Shown: positions 12,070 through 22,085 of the stretch, piece by piece | Layout of the letters: every line of letters begins with the position of its first letter | How positions within the stretch are numbered: position 1 is the first letter of the stretch | DNA from: Sipunculus nudus | Taxonomy: Eukaryota; Annelida; Sipuncula; Golfingiida; Sipunculidae | Length of the DNA: 64,000 nt | Direction: 5' to 3' | Assembly: GCA_026874595.1 (NCBI GenBank) | Contig: CM049320.1 | Span: forward strand, 2,959,001 to 3,023,000 | Program-made: the position numbers and the translations under genes | Notes under the pieces: generated by a model | Seen by the model: only the letters and a program-made list of their open reading frames with translations | Told to the model about the DNA's origin: nothing | Database searches by the model: none

Positions 12070-13042
12070 ATGTATAATGTGTATTCAAGATGTGACGGGT
12101 GCTTTGTATGCAGAAGCCTGTCAGCTTGTCAAGAATGGTCTCAGGATAAACAGCAGAAAACATATACTACAGCACAGAGACAGTACATTAAGTTTTGTTA
12201 TCAGTATGACTTAAAACCGATACCAGCTAATGAAGATATATTATTGTTTGAAACATACCTGCACCGTAGGAGTCTCAAACATTCTAGCATATCAGTTTAT
12301 CTTTCAGCAGTCAAATCTTTGCATATGAAGAAGCATATGGTGAAAAAGCAGAAACTACCCATAACTTATTCTGTGCTGCTTCAGCTAAGAGAAAAAATAG
12401 GGGTGTCCTATGATTGTAATTTGATTTGACCAGCCATGACACTGGCTTATTTTGCATGTCTGAAAGGGCGGAATGTTGTGTCCCATCGCAGTCCTTATTT
12501 GGTAGAATTAATTATTTAACAGTTGGCGTTGTAAATTTGCTTTAGAATGAGCAGAATATATATTTTCTGACTCAAAAATTGAAGGGTTGAAAACTGACAA
12601 AGCTAGTTTTGGCTACGTAATCAGCATCGGCTACTCTCAGACAAGCATCCGTGCCGTGTGTTCTATGCGGCACTACATGGTTCAACGAGGTTCATTACAT
12701 GGTGAAAACAAGGTTATTTTAACTCTCGAATATATGCATTCTTACAAATCCTCTTTTTGTTAACCATGTTCGGCTGATATTAGCATTAACAGGATTTCAA
12801 ATGATCATTATTGTGGTCACTCCTTCCGTAGAGGTGGTGCCACCGATGCAGCAGCGGCAGGTATGCAGGATAGGAAGATCAAGCTGCTAGGCAGATGGTC
12901 GAGTAATGCATATGAACGATATATACAAGCTCTTGTCAGTGTTGTAACTGGTTTCGCAAGATGGATGGCTTTACAACGCAGGTTAAGCTCGGCAACATTT
13001 AGAGGTTGCCATTTGAATTTCTTTGAACAGCCCTTTTATTAA
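12070..13042 (+). pseudogene. Tyrosine recombinase of YR retrotransposon, broken
   Basis: A continuous frame from 12070 to 12429 gives a SAM-like N-terminal domain (TYTTAQRQYIKFCYQYDL, ETYLHRRSLKHSSISVYLSA). It ends in a stop just before the sequence equivalent to LAYFACLKG. The middle of the catalytic domain is frameshifted. The C-terminal part reads openly to the stop at 13040-13042: YCGHSFRRGGATDAAAAG carries the H-x-x-R box (12818-12829), followed by LLGRWSS and AYERYIQ, whose tyrosines at 12911 and 12920 are the candidate nucleophiles. In this family the enzyme integrates a circular DNA copy. The reading-frame breaks rule out function. Confidence 0.87.
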
Positions 13043-13085
13043 AAATGGGCCATAAAGTTGGCGCTCATTCAAGCAGCCAACATTG

Positions 13086-13189
13086 GGCCTTTATTATTTG
13101 GCCCAATTGTATGTTGGGTTGAAAATTAAAGGATCATATTATGGCCCACACCGCTTTCCTTGCTTTCTGTGTTAAATAGGAGCGTTAAA
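13086..13189 (+). repeat. Split direct repeat B1 (104 bp)
   Basis: Matches 13529-13632. Both start 'ggcctttat', contain 'ggatcatattatggcccac' and end 'gcgttaaa'. B1 lies 44 bp after the recombinase stop, where the Ngaro-type model predicts it. Confidence 0.88.
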
Positions 13190-13528
13190 TGTAAATTAAA
13201 GAAGTTAATTATTGTTAACGCTTAAAGCTGAAATCTCGCATATCTGGCAACCCATATCTATTCAGGTGAAGCCGTCCTCCTTAAGCCCGCTAAGTTATAC
13301 ACGGGGCCGGGGAACTCGCGCTTCAGGGATCACGGTTCACATCCCAGCCAGTGAGTTGCACTTTGTGTTTTGTCCGTGTCCCGCCCACCCACTGTCCATT
13401 TATTGCGATTTATTTGTGTCCATCATATTTCTGGTCGGTTCTCTCGTATTCATGTGAACTTGTTTGGGTTGTTTTGCTATGTATTGATTGTTTCCTGTAT
13501 ATTTGTTTCCTCATGCAACGATGAGATA
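13186..13528 (+). repeat. Split direct repeat A2 (about 340 bp)
   Basis: Lies exactly between B1 and B2. Its first ~46 bp recur upstream of the RT (5893-5941 and 10733-10781) as the A1 relic. An 81-codon frame inside it (13212-13457) is repeated with the duplication and shows no domain. It is more likely terminal noncoding sequence. Confidence 0.85.
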
Positions 13529-13632
13529 GGCCTTTATATTTGGCACAATTTTATGTTGGGATGAAAATTATAGGATCATATTATGGCCCACACCGCCATT
13601 CTTGTTTTCTTGTGTAAAATAGTAGCGTTAAA
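13529..13632 (+). repeat. Split direct repeat B2, 3' end of element 1
   Basis: Second copy of B1, ending 'tagcgttaaa', then unrelated flank 'gaaaaactta'. This gives the 3' boundary of the YR element. Confidence 0.88.
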
Positions 13633-15329
13633 GAAAAACTTAAAACAGTCTTAGAACAAGATATAAAGATTTCGAACAGTTTAAAGATTATGTTTACACT
13701 CATATCCATGTATAACATATACGGACATTATTGCATATACGTTATATCAGCTCCTCACGAAATATAGTAAAATTAATCACATAATTACATGTTTCTTAGG
13801 AATGATTAAATCGATTAAACAAAGTCGGAATGAGAGTTTTCGGTGCTGAAATTAGACATTTCAAACGTTGAACACTTAACTTTCTAACCATCAATAAAAT
13901 ATAACTACCACGTGCCCTGATTGAGGTAATCACTTTCACTTCTTTGTGTCCGATTTCTTATCATATCAAATAGAAGTTACTAGTAAGTAGTTTGACAGGA
14001 TTCCACTTTTCTTTTCAAATGCATCCATGAAGAAGTTGAAATCTTTATCATTATTAAGAATCGGTGACTGAATTATCTTTTGCATACTCATCTGGTTTTG
14101 TGTGAGTAACCTGGTTATCTTTTGTAATAGGCCTCAAACTCTCAGGAAGGGCAGATTTAATGTAGCTAACTGGATAACCTTTCAAATTCAAATGTTTATG
14201 TTTGTGTATAAGGCAATAAATGACGTAGTTCCTCTTTACCTGTAAAGGTTTATTCAATGTCTATCTCCACAAAGAAGCCTTCAGTCATCATAAAGAACTT
14301 ACTGATCGTGCCCTTTTCAAAATCGTCATGTGTACAAAAACCGGGCAGACTGCGGAAAGGCCTGAGAGATACTCGAATACACCAGTTTATAAGAATTTAA
14401 CAGTAAACTTAAAGTATATCTTCATGGGATATTTTATGCCTAGCAATTTTTATACGATGTGTTACATATTGATAATGAAATGTTTGAACATTTTTGTGGA
14501 ATTTTGATGGCTTTAATATATAATTGAGAGACTGAATTTGATGTTTCTTTAATATTATCTCCTCCTGAATGTAATATTTCATTTGGAAATTGAGAGACTG
14601 AATTTGATGTTTCTTTAATATTATCTCCTCCTGAATGTAATATTTCATTTGGACTTTAATTTCATATTTTTCATAATTGTACATATTGAACTGCATCAAT
14701 ACAGATGCCTAAATCATATTTAATCTAATTATATAAGCCTTATTAGAGGGACTTAAAGACAAATTAATCTGTGTTAAATGATAGAACATTGCGTGGCAGA
14801 TATGTTTCCCCAACTGCCATCATAACTTAGATAATCAGGAAATGTTAAAAACCAAAGGACGCAGACAACTCTAGTTGACTTTCTGGACTGGAGATAGTAA
14901 ATGAATGTATTGCTTTGACTGACATGTGAAATATCTGGATACTTGCTACATCGTCCAAAGACAAAGAAACCCACTCTAGGCTTAAATATGCTTGGACACA
15001 TTTGTGCACATAACCCAAAACCTGCCACAAGGTTTCTAGTCATAAATATAATATAAGGTTTGCTTTTTGTAAGTTCCTATCTTATAACCATGAACCAGTT
15101 TTAATTAGCCTTCAAATAACCTACTCATTAATTCATGCCTAACATACACATTTTCTACAACAAATCCTATTTGTGCCCAAAATCATTTTAGCAAAAAAAA
15201 AATATGGAAACATATTACATATTGTGAGCATTTGTTTCTCCGACATGTTTAATACACTTTCCATTTTTACAATAACCATACCGGCACTTTTTTGCTTCGC
15301 CGTTAGGAGCGTATCTTAAGAAGCGCTGA
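13633..15329. other. Noncoding flank between YR elements 1 and 2
   Basis: AT-rich sequence duplicated at 19909-21540. Minus-strand open frames at 14054-14257, 14409-14699 and 14774-15043 recur in the second copy with length changes and premature ends, as expected of noncoding DNA. Confidence 0.7.
14522..14653. repeat. 66-bp tandem duplication, copy 1 only
   Basis: The unit starting 'aattgagagactgaatttg' occurs at 14522 and 14588, essentially unchanged, but only once in the equivalent place near 20797. The extra unit was gained or lost after segmental duplication 2. Confidence 0.95.
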
Positions 15330-16575
15330 GACAAATATCGTGTCATGCTAGACTTCTCCCGGCCGCAAGGTAAAGTTGTATACGAATACATATCCGATGA
15401 GGAATGCTCCGTACCTTATATCTCCTTGGTTCAGGTGGTCGAAATCGTTAAATCCTACAACAAACATGCCTTACTCGTTAAGCTTGACCTTAAGCCTTAA
15501 GCTTTAAGACATTTCGTGGCCGCCCCACAGGACTGTGAACTGTTAGGGAGATACTGAACAGTAACTGATTCCGCAGGCATAGAGGCGTAGAATGCCTTGT
15601 CGATCTTGTGCTCCCATTCGGACGTCGTAGTTCGGTTCGCTTGTCCAGCGAGTGTGCAGACGCACTTCGGTACGTAATGCGCGACAGGGGCAGTGCAGTC
15701 GTGGAACATTACCTAAACGATAACATCATTTGCAGATCTCCGGCATCAAGTCATTGACAATCTACAGAGTTTTGACGATCTTGGTTCTGCCTCCCAGCCT
15801 TCTAAAGTGTCCAGCCCTCCACACGTTTGGAGTACTTAGGTGTCATAATTGAAACGGAGATTATGGCGCTTCATATTCCGAGGAAGGAATATCCGAAGTC
15901 ATGAACTATAACTTTGGAGGATTAAACGCACGTGTATAAAACGCAAATTTCTATCTCTTATGGTCAAAATAACCTTTGTCGCTAAGGTAGTTCGGCCGGG
16001 TATAATATTTACTCGAATCCTTATTGACCTGGCAAAAAGAGTCCAGCATCTGTGCCACCGAACGCACTTAAGTAAAACTGCACGTAAAGACATCAGCTGC
16101 TTGTTGGAGTATTTGCTATATATAACAGATTTAGCCTGCACTACGTTTCAATGACAGACAATGCAGATATCCACCTTTTGAGTGACCCGTCAGACTTTGG
16201 TTTCGGGCCATGTGCTTACACGCATGGATTTGCGGTTCGTTCAGCAAAGGGACTAGGCGGTCTTGAAGAGGAAATTATCGACTGCCGCGAATTGCATGCT
16301 TTGTTTTTAGCGGCAGCCACTTCGGGACATAAATTTGCAATTAAAAAACTTTTTTTTTCTATTGCAATAATAAGACAATTGTAAGCAATATGCAAAAAGA
16401 TACAAAAAATATTGATAAGTTTATGTCTTTTGTTTTATTACTGTCCTTTATATATGCACTTCAGTACGTAATGACTCCTCATTTTATGTGTTATGCCGAA
16501 CACGTTGCAGGGGCAAAAATCCGGTATTTGTCTGAGTGTTACACTCCTGAATTCGAAGCGACAAAGTGTTTGTGA
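15330..16575 (+). pseudogene. Second YR retroelement: RT-RNase H relic
   Basis: Diverged from element 1 but the same order of motifs across several frames: RVMLDFSRPQGKVV and ALLVKLDLK (15340-15500); LVDLVLPFGRRSSVR (about 15600-15650); VVEHYLND at 15701-15721, where YxDD reads YLND; RLEYLGVIIETE (about 15825); ITFVAKVVRPGIIFTRILID (15968-16027). The RNase H start reads DIHLLSDPSDFGFG (16163 onward), and a late block reads CYAEHVAGAK (about 16490). Stops and frameshifts are frequent and the catalytic box is altered, so it is inactive. No split repeat is visible at its 5' edge. The part up to 15897 is duplicated at 21544-22085. Confidence 0.82.
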
Positions 16576-16799
16576 AAATGGCCCAGCCGTCTTGTCACTC
16601 TAAGGTTTTTAGTCTTTGGCCACAGTCTCGTGAATTTTTGTGGACGGCCAGTTTGGACCTATCAGTGTTTTTTAGGGTTATTCTTCCCTATTCTTTCTTC
16701 GTGCTAAGTAATACGTCAGCGAATTTTTGGTCCGGATTTAAGCGTAAGGCTTCCTTTCATGCATGTACATTAAATGGCGATTTAGCTTGTATTACACTG

Positions 16800-17069
16800 T
16801 TAACATTGGTTGTACGGGTCGTGTCCGTTACAGTTTCTGCATACATGGGCCCTCTTGCAAGCTGGGAAACTGCATCTGCCTCTCTGGTAGCTGTGGCCTC
16901 TCTGTGTCCCGTTGATAACCATTAGTTCCGATCTTGCCCAACGCCTGGTACTTGGATTACGATGGCCGCTCTTGTCCTGGTGGTGGGGCCCGCTCGCCAC
17001 TATATTGGCGAGCTCCGCCTTTAAGGGGCATGCTCGTACGGGATCATTATAAGAACGGGCATAAGACAT
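16800..17069 (-). pseudogene. Gag-like zinc-finger fragment, YR-retroelement type
   Basis: An 89-codon minus-strand frame ends with a cysteine/histidine cluster: RGRCSFPACKRAH then VCRNCNGHDPYNQC. The spacing (C-x4-C-x3-H, then C-x2-C and a final C) resembles the CCCH-plus-knuckle finger at the end of DIRS/Ngaro Gag-like proteins. It lies on the opposite strand to the neighbouring RT-RNase H relic, so it is either an inverted piece of the same family or part of another copy. It lacks an N-terminal Gag region I can recognise. Confidence 0.55.
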
Positions 17070-17119
17070 CTAATATTACTTTTCTTTATGGCTTTAGCGT
17101 CCAAAATTGTGGCGGATAA

Positions 17120-19052
17120 GTCTGCATTTACTATGTGGAACTGAAAAAGATAGAACCGCCCTGACAGTTTTTTTTTTTGCGATGTCTTATTTCATATGCA
17201 AAATATGCTTACCAAGCAAACTTCTTGTCACATTATTGCACGAAGGAGCGGTACTCGATCATGTTTGTTTATGACTTTGGGTATGTATGTTAACCGATTT
17301 TTCCATTGTTTGTCCATTCCGATCGCCAACAGTTAATATTGTCTATGGCCTGTCTATGACTTCTAAGGATGCATTTCTAATGAACTATTTAACATAATGT
17401 TTTCTAGCTCCTGACTAGTCTAGTTAATTTACGCACTAAAAGAGCTGCACTTCTGATACCACCTTTTCAGTCAACCCTTGCTGGGACGTCTTAGGTTGAA
17501 CTGCTCAGATCTGCTGAGTTCAAAATATTACGACGTTACTAATATCACTAAATTGCTAAGCCACCAGATTCCCGGACTCATTGTGCTGGACCGCATTTAT
17601 AGCTGACCGCCCAGAAGCTTAGAACCAAAACGAAACAGCCTAAGCCTGAGGCTATCTTGTGTGGTATATGGTCTCGGTGACCGTCAAATCTGTGTTTCCG
17701 GTCTCAGCTTTAATCCCGAATAACTTGTCTAAAAATTAACTAATTTCAATACGAATAACACTAAGTTATCCGTGCGATACCCTAGCACATATGTAACCTT
17801 ATTGTAAAGAATAAGACGTAAATAGAATATTTCATACACTAAATTAAGTGTATAATCTGTGGCCATAATTTCCTAGTTTTGCGCTTTCATCTTGAATTTT
17901 TGAAATATCACAAGACGTTAGCGATAAATAACCAACAACGAGTTTGCTCTTAAATACAAACTACACCATGATGTATGAAAGTAACTGATTAAATGTGTCT
18001 TTTGAATTACGGGAGCCCAATTATCCAAAATAACTCATTCACTAGCCAATATACAGTTCTTTGTTGTGGACTGCTGGATTTTGCTGACCACTACGCCAGT
18101 TGCATAATCACCAAGCCCCATACAGCACAGCGCGTACGCAGTGCGAAGCGGTGTCTGGCTTGCTGGTATATCTGTGGCTGCAGCTTGTGTCTCTACCCGA
18201 GGGCAAACGTCATTGCTAATTATCTACGCGTCTACGACAGCCTGGTGCTACACTATAACAATATCAACGTATCAGTATGTGTGTTTTATTATTAACGATA
18301 GGTGCTCCAATTTAAGTTATCCAATTTTCAGAAAGAAAATTGACAATTACTTATTACGGTAAATTTACTTTTAACATTTTTGGACACAGACACTGTCCTG
18401 TTGTAAATTCAGTCATTAAACAAATTTTAACCGTAACAGGTTTCCAGAAAATTCAAATAATAAAATACTTGTATTCATGTAATTTGAATTTCGATTTTGT
18501 ATAATGAAAATTGTAATGTTAAAGTTAAAAAGAAATTCACGTGATATTATGTAGTGTGTTTGGTTAAAGTGGCGAAGTCCATTGGTCATCAGATTCAGTT
18601 AATGATTACCCTCAGCTTCTCCGCCCTGCAACATTCAGAGTCAGGAGTATAAGTCTGATCATTATCGGCGTCGTCATTGGTTGGATTTGGGATGGGTACT
18701 AACGCATTATGTATCCGGATTAGTTCTGTCGATACGGAACGTGTCATGAGCTCTGGATGTTATGGATTTAATTACATATTTACCACTAGTTACCGCCCTA
18801 TGGTAATTCAGAAAACTGTGAAAACAAAGCATACTTTCTTGGGCCCCTTTCACACTGGTCAGGTTATCCTGTTCAAGCTTATGAGATCAAAACAACCCTC
18901 TTCCTCCCCCTTGATAACCTCCCGTTATGACCATTGTAAAAGCACACCCTAGGATACGTTTCCATATGGTATATGTTTTGATCGCATTAAACCGCTCGCC
19001 CTAGTTGCCAGTGAGGGTCATTAACCCATCATAAATCCGATCATTAGCATTA
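17120..19052. other. Unassigned spacer between the arms of duplication 2
   Basis: No recognisable domain. Open frames at 17993-18362 and 18677-18952 are short and featureless. By position the 3' remains of YR element 2 (recombinase, terminal repeats) should lie here, but I cannot identify them; only a weak 'FSLWPQS' stretch near 16610 fits. Not duplicated elsewhere in the window. Confidence 0.6.
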
Positions 19053-19318
19053 ATATTAGCATTAACAGGATTTCAAATGATCATTATTGTGGTCACTCCT
19101 TCCGTAGAGGTGGTGCCACCGATGCAGCAGCGGCAGGTATGCAGGATAGGAAGATCAAGCTGCTAGGCAGATGGTCGAGTAATGCATATGAACGATATAT
19201 ACAAGCTCTTGTCAGTGTTGTAACTGGTTTCGCAAGATGGATGGCTTTACAACGCAGGTTAAGCTCGGCAACATTTAGAGGTTGCCATTTGAATTTCTTT
19301 GAACAGCCCTTTTATTAA
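19053..19318 (+). pseudogene. Recombinase C-terminal fragment (duplicate)
   Basis: Copy of 12777-13042. It contains the H-x-x-R box at 19094-19105 and the AYERYIQ tyrosines, then the EQPFY stop. No N-terminal part lies upstream, because the duplication starts here. Confidence 0.88.
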
Positions 19319-19361
19319 AAATGGGCCATAAAGTTGGCGCTCATTCAAGCAGCCAACATTG

Positions 19362-19908
19362 GGCCTTTATTATTTGGCCCAATTGTATGTTGGGTTGAAA
19401 ATTAAAGGATCATATTATGGCCCACACCGCTTTCCTTGCTTTCTGTGTTAAATAGGAGCGTTAAATGTAAATTAAAGAAGTTAATTATTGTTAACGCTTA
19501 AAGCTGAAATCTCGCATATCTGGCAACCCATATCTATTCAGGTGAAGCCGTCCTTCTTAAGCCCGCTAAGTTATACACGGGGCCGGGGAACTCGCGCTTC
19601 AGGGATCACGGTTCACATCCCAGCCAGTGAGTTGCACTTTGTGTTTTGTCCGTGTCCCGCCCACCCACTGTCCATTTATTGCGATTTATTTGTGTCCATC
19701 ATATTTCTGGTCGGTTCTCTCGTATTCATGTGAACTTGTTTGGGTTGTTTTGCTATGTATTGATTGTTTCCTGTATATTTGTTTCCTCGTGCAACGATGA
19801 GATAGGCCTTTATATTTGGCACAATTTTATGTTGGGATGAAAATTATAGGATCATATTATGGCCCACACCGCCATTCTTGTTTTCTTGTGTAAAATAGTA
19901 GCGTTAAA
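19362..19908 (+). repeat. Duplicated B1-A2-B2 split direct repeats
   Basis: B1 19362-19465, A2 about 19462-19804, B2 19805-19908, all offset by 6276 bp from the first set with only a few base changes. Confidence 0.88.
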
Positions 19909-21543
19909 GAAAAACTTAAAACAGTCTTAGAACAAGATATAAAGATTTCGAACAGTTTAAAGATTATGTTTACACTCATATCCATGTATAACATATACGG
20001 ACATTATTGCATATACGTTATATCAGCTCCTCACGAAATATAGTAAAATTAATCACATAATTACATGTTTCTTAGGAATGATTAAATCGATTAAACAAAG
20101 TCGGAATGAGAGTTTTCGGTGCTGAAATTAGACATTTCAAACGTTGAACACTTAACTTTCTAACCATCAATAAAATATAACTACCACGTGCCCTGATTGA
20201 GGTAATCACTTTCACTTCTTTGTGTCCGATTTCTTATCATATCAAATAGAAGTTACTAGTAAGTAGTTTGACAGGATTCCACTTTTCTTTTCAAATGCAT
20301 CCATGAAGTTGAAATCTTTATCATTATTAAGAATCGGTGACTGAATTATCTTTTGCATACTCATCTGGTTTTGTGTGAGTAACCTGGTTATCTTTTGTAA
20401 TAGGCCTCAAACTCTCAGGAAGGGCAGATTTAATGTAGCTAACTGGATAACCTTTCAAATTCAATTGTTTATGTTTGTGTATAAGGCAATAAATGACGTA
20501 GTTCCTCTTTACCTGTAAAGGTTTATTCAATGTCTATCTCCACAAAGAAGCCTTCAGTCATCATAAAGAACTTACTGATCGTGCCCTTTTCAAAATCGTC
20601 ATGTGTACAAAAACCGGGCAGACTGCGGAAAGGCCTGAGAGATACTCGAATACACCAGTTTATAAGAATTTAACAGTAAACTTAAAGTATATCTTCATGG
20701 GATATTTTATGCCTAGCAATTTTTATACGATGTGTTACATATTGATAATGAAATGTTTGAACATTTTTGTGGAATTTTGATGGCTTTAATATATAATTGA
20801 GAGACTGAATTTGATGTTTCTTTAATATTATCTCCTCCTGAATGTAATATTTCATTTGGACTTTAATTTCATATTTTTCATAATTGTACATATTGAACTG
20901 CATCAATACAGATGCCTAAATCATATTTAATCTAATTATATAAGCCTTATTAGAGGGACTTAAAGACAAATTAATCTGTGTTAAATGATAGAACATTGCG
21001 TGGCAGATATGTTTCCCCAACTGCCATCATAACTTAAATAATCAGGAAATGTTAAAAACCAAAGGACGCAGACAACTCTAGTTGACTTTCTTGGACTGGA
21101 GATAGTAAATGAATGTATTGCTTTGATTGACATGTGAAATATCTGGATACTTGCTACATCGTCCAAAGACAAAGAAACCCACTCTAGGCTTAAATATGCT
21201 TGGACACATTTGTGCACTTAACCCAAAACCTGCCACAAAGTTTCTAGTCATAAATATAATATAAGGTTTGCTTTTTGTAAGTTCCTATCTTATAACCATT
21301 AAAAAGTTTTAATTAGCCTCCAAATAACCTACTCATTAATTCATGCCTAACATACACATTTTCTATAACAAATCCTATTGTGCCCAAAATCATTTTAGCA
21401 AAAAAAAATATGGAAACATATTACATATTGTGAGCATATGTTTCTCCGACGTGTTTAATACACTTTCCATTTTTACAATAACCATACCGCACTTTTTTGC
21501 TTCGCCGTTAGGAGCGTATCTTAAGAAGGGCTGAGACAAATAT

Positions 21544-22085
21544 CGTGTCATGCTAGACTTCTCCCGGCCGCAAGGTAAAGTTGTATACGAATACATATCC
21601 GATGAGGAATGCTCCGTACCTTATATCTCCTTGGTTTAGGTGGTCGAAATCGTTAAATCCTACATACAAACATGCCTAACTCGTTAAGCTTGACCTTGAG
21701 CACGCTTTAAGACATTTCGTGGCCGCCCCACAGGACTGGGAACTGTTAGAGTGATACTGAACAGTAACTGATTCCGCAGGCATAGAAGGCGTAGAATGCC
21801 TTGTCGATCTTGTGCTCCCATTCGGACGTCGTAGTTCGGTTCGCTTGTCCAGCGAGTGTACGTAATTGGCGACAGGGGCAGTGCAGTCGTGGAACATTAC
21901 CTAAACGATAACATCATTTGCAGATCTCCGGCATCAAGTCATTGACAATCTACAGAGTTTTGACGATCTTGGTTCTGCCTCCCAGCCTTCTAAAGTGTCC
22001 AGCCCTCCACACGTTTGTAGTACTTAGGTGTCATAATTGAAACGGAGATTATTGCGCTTCATATTCCGAGGAAGGAATATCCGAA
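21544..22085 (+). pseudogene. Truncated RT of YR element 2 (duplicate)
   Basis: Repeats the first part of the element-2 RT: VMLDFSRPQ, the LPFG region near 21827, the altered YLND box near 21898-21909 and YLGVIIETEI near 22022-22055. It breaks off at 22085 where the duplication ends. Small indels differ from copy 1. Confidence 0.82.

Larger units (their letters stand above)
10733..13632 (+). mobile_element. Decayed YR retrotransposon (Ngaro/DIRS-like) with split direct repeats
   Basis: Order: short A1 relic (10733-10781), RT and RNase H remains (about 10790-11995), tyrosine recombinase remains (12070-13042), then B1 (13086-13189), A2 (13186-13528) and B2 (13529-13632). The A1...B1-A2-B2 arrangement is the split direct repeat known from Ngaro and PAT YR retrotransposons, unlike the inverted repeats of DIRS1. 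YR elements integrate by recombination of a circular intermediate and need no integrase and no target-site duplication. None is seen here. The Gag ORF and most of A1 are absent, and all three enzyme domains carry stops and frameshifts, so this copy cannot be active. Family placement beyond YR retrotransposon needs a phylogeny. Confidence 0.85.
12777..15897 (+). repeat. Segmental duplication 2, copy 1 (3.12 kb)
   Basis: Collinear with 19053-22085 with few differences. It begins inside the recombinase of element 1 and includes the B1-A2-B2 repeats, about 1.7 kb of noncoding flank and the first part of the RT of element 2. It ends at 15897, inside RT coding sequence. Copy 1 is longer mainly because of a local 66-bp duplication at 14522. 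The copies are direct and start 6276 bp apart. Confidence 0.95.
19053..22085 (+). repeat. Segmental duplication 2, copy 2 (3.03 kb)
   Basis: Second copy of 12777-15897. Its right edge leaves the RT frame at 22085, and unrelated sequence starting 'acattcctaaata' follows. Small differences (single 66-bp unit, 1-3 bp indels) show the copies have begun to diverge. Confidence 0.95.
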
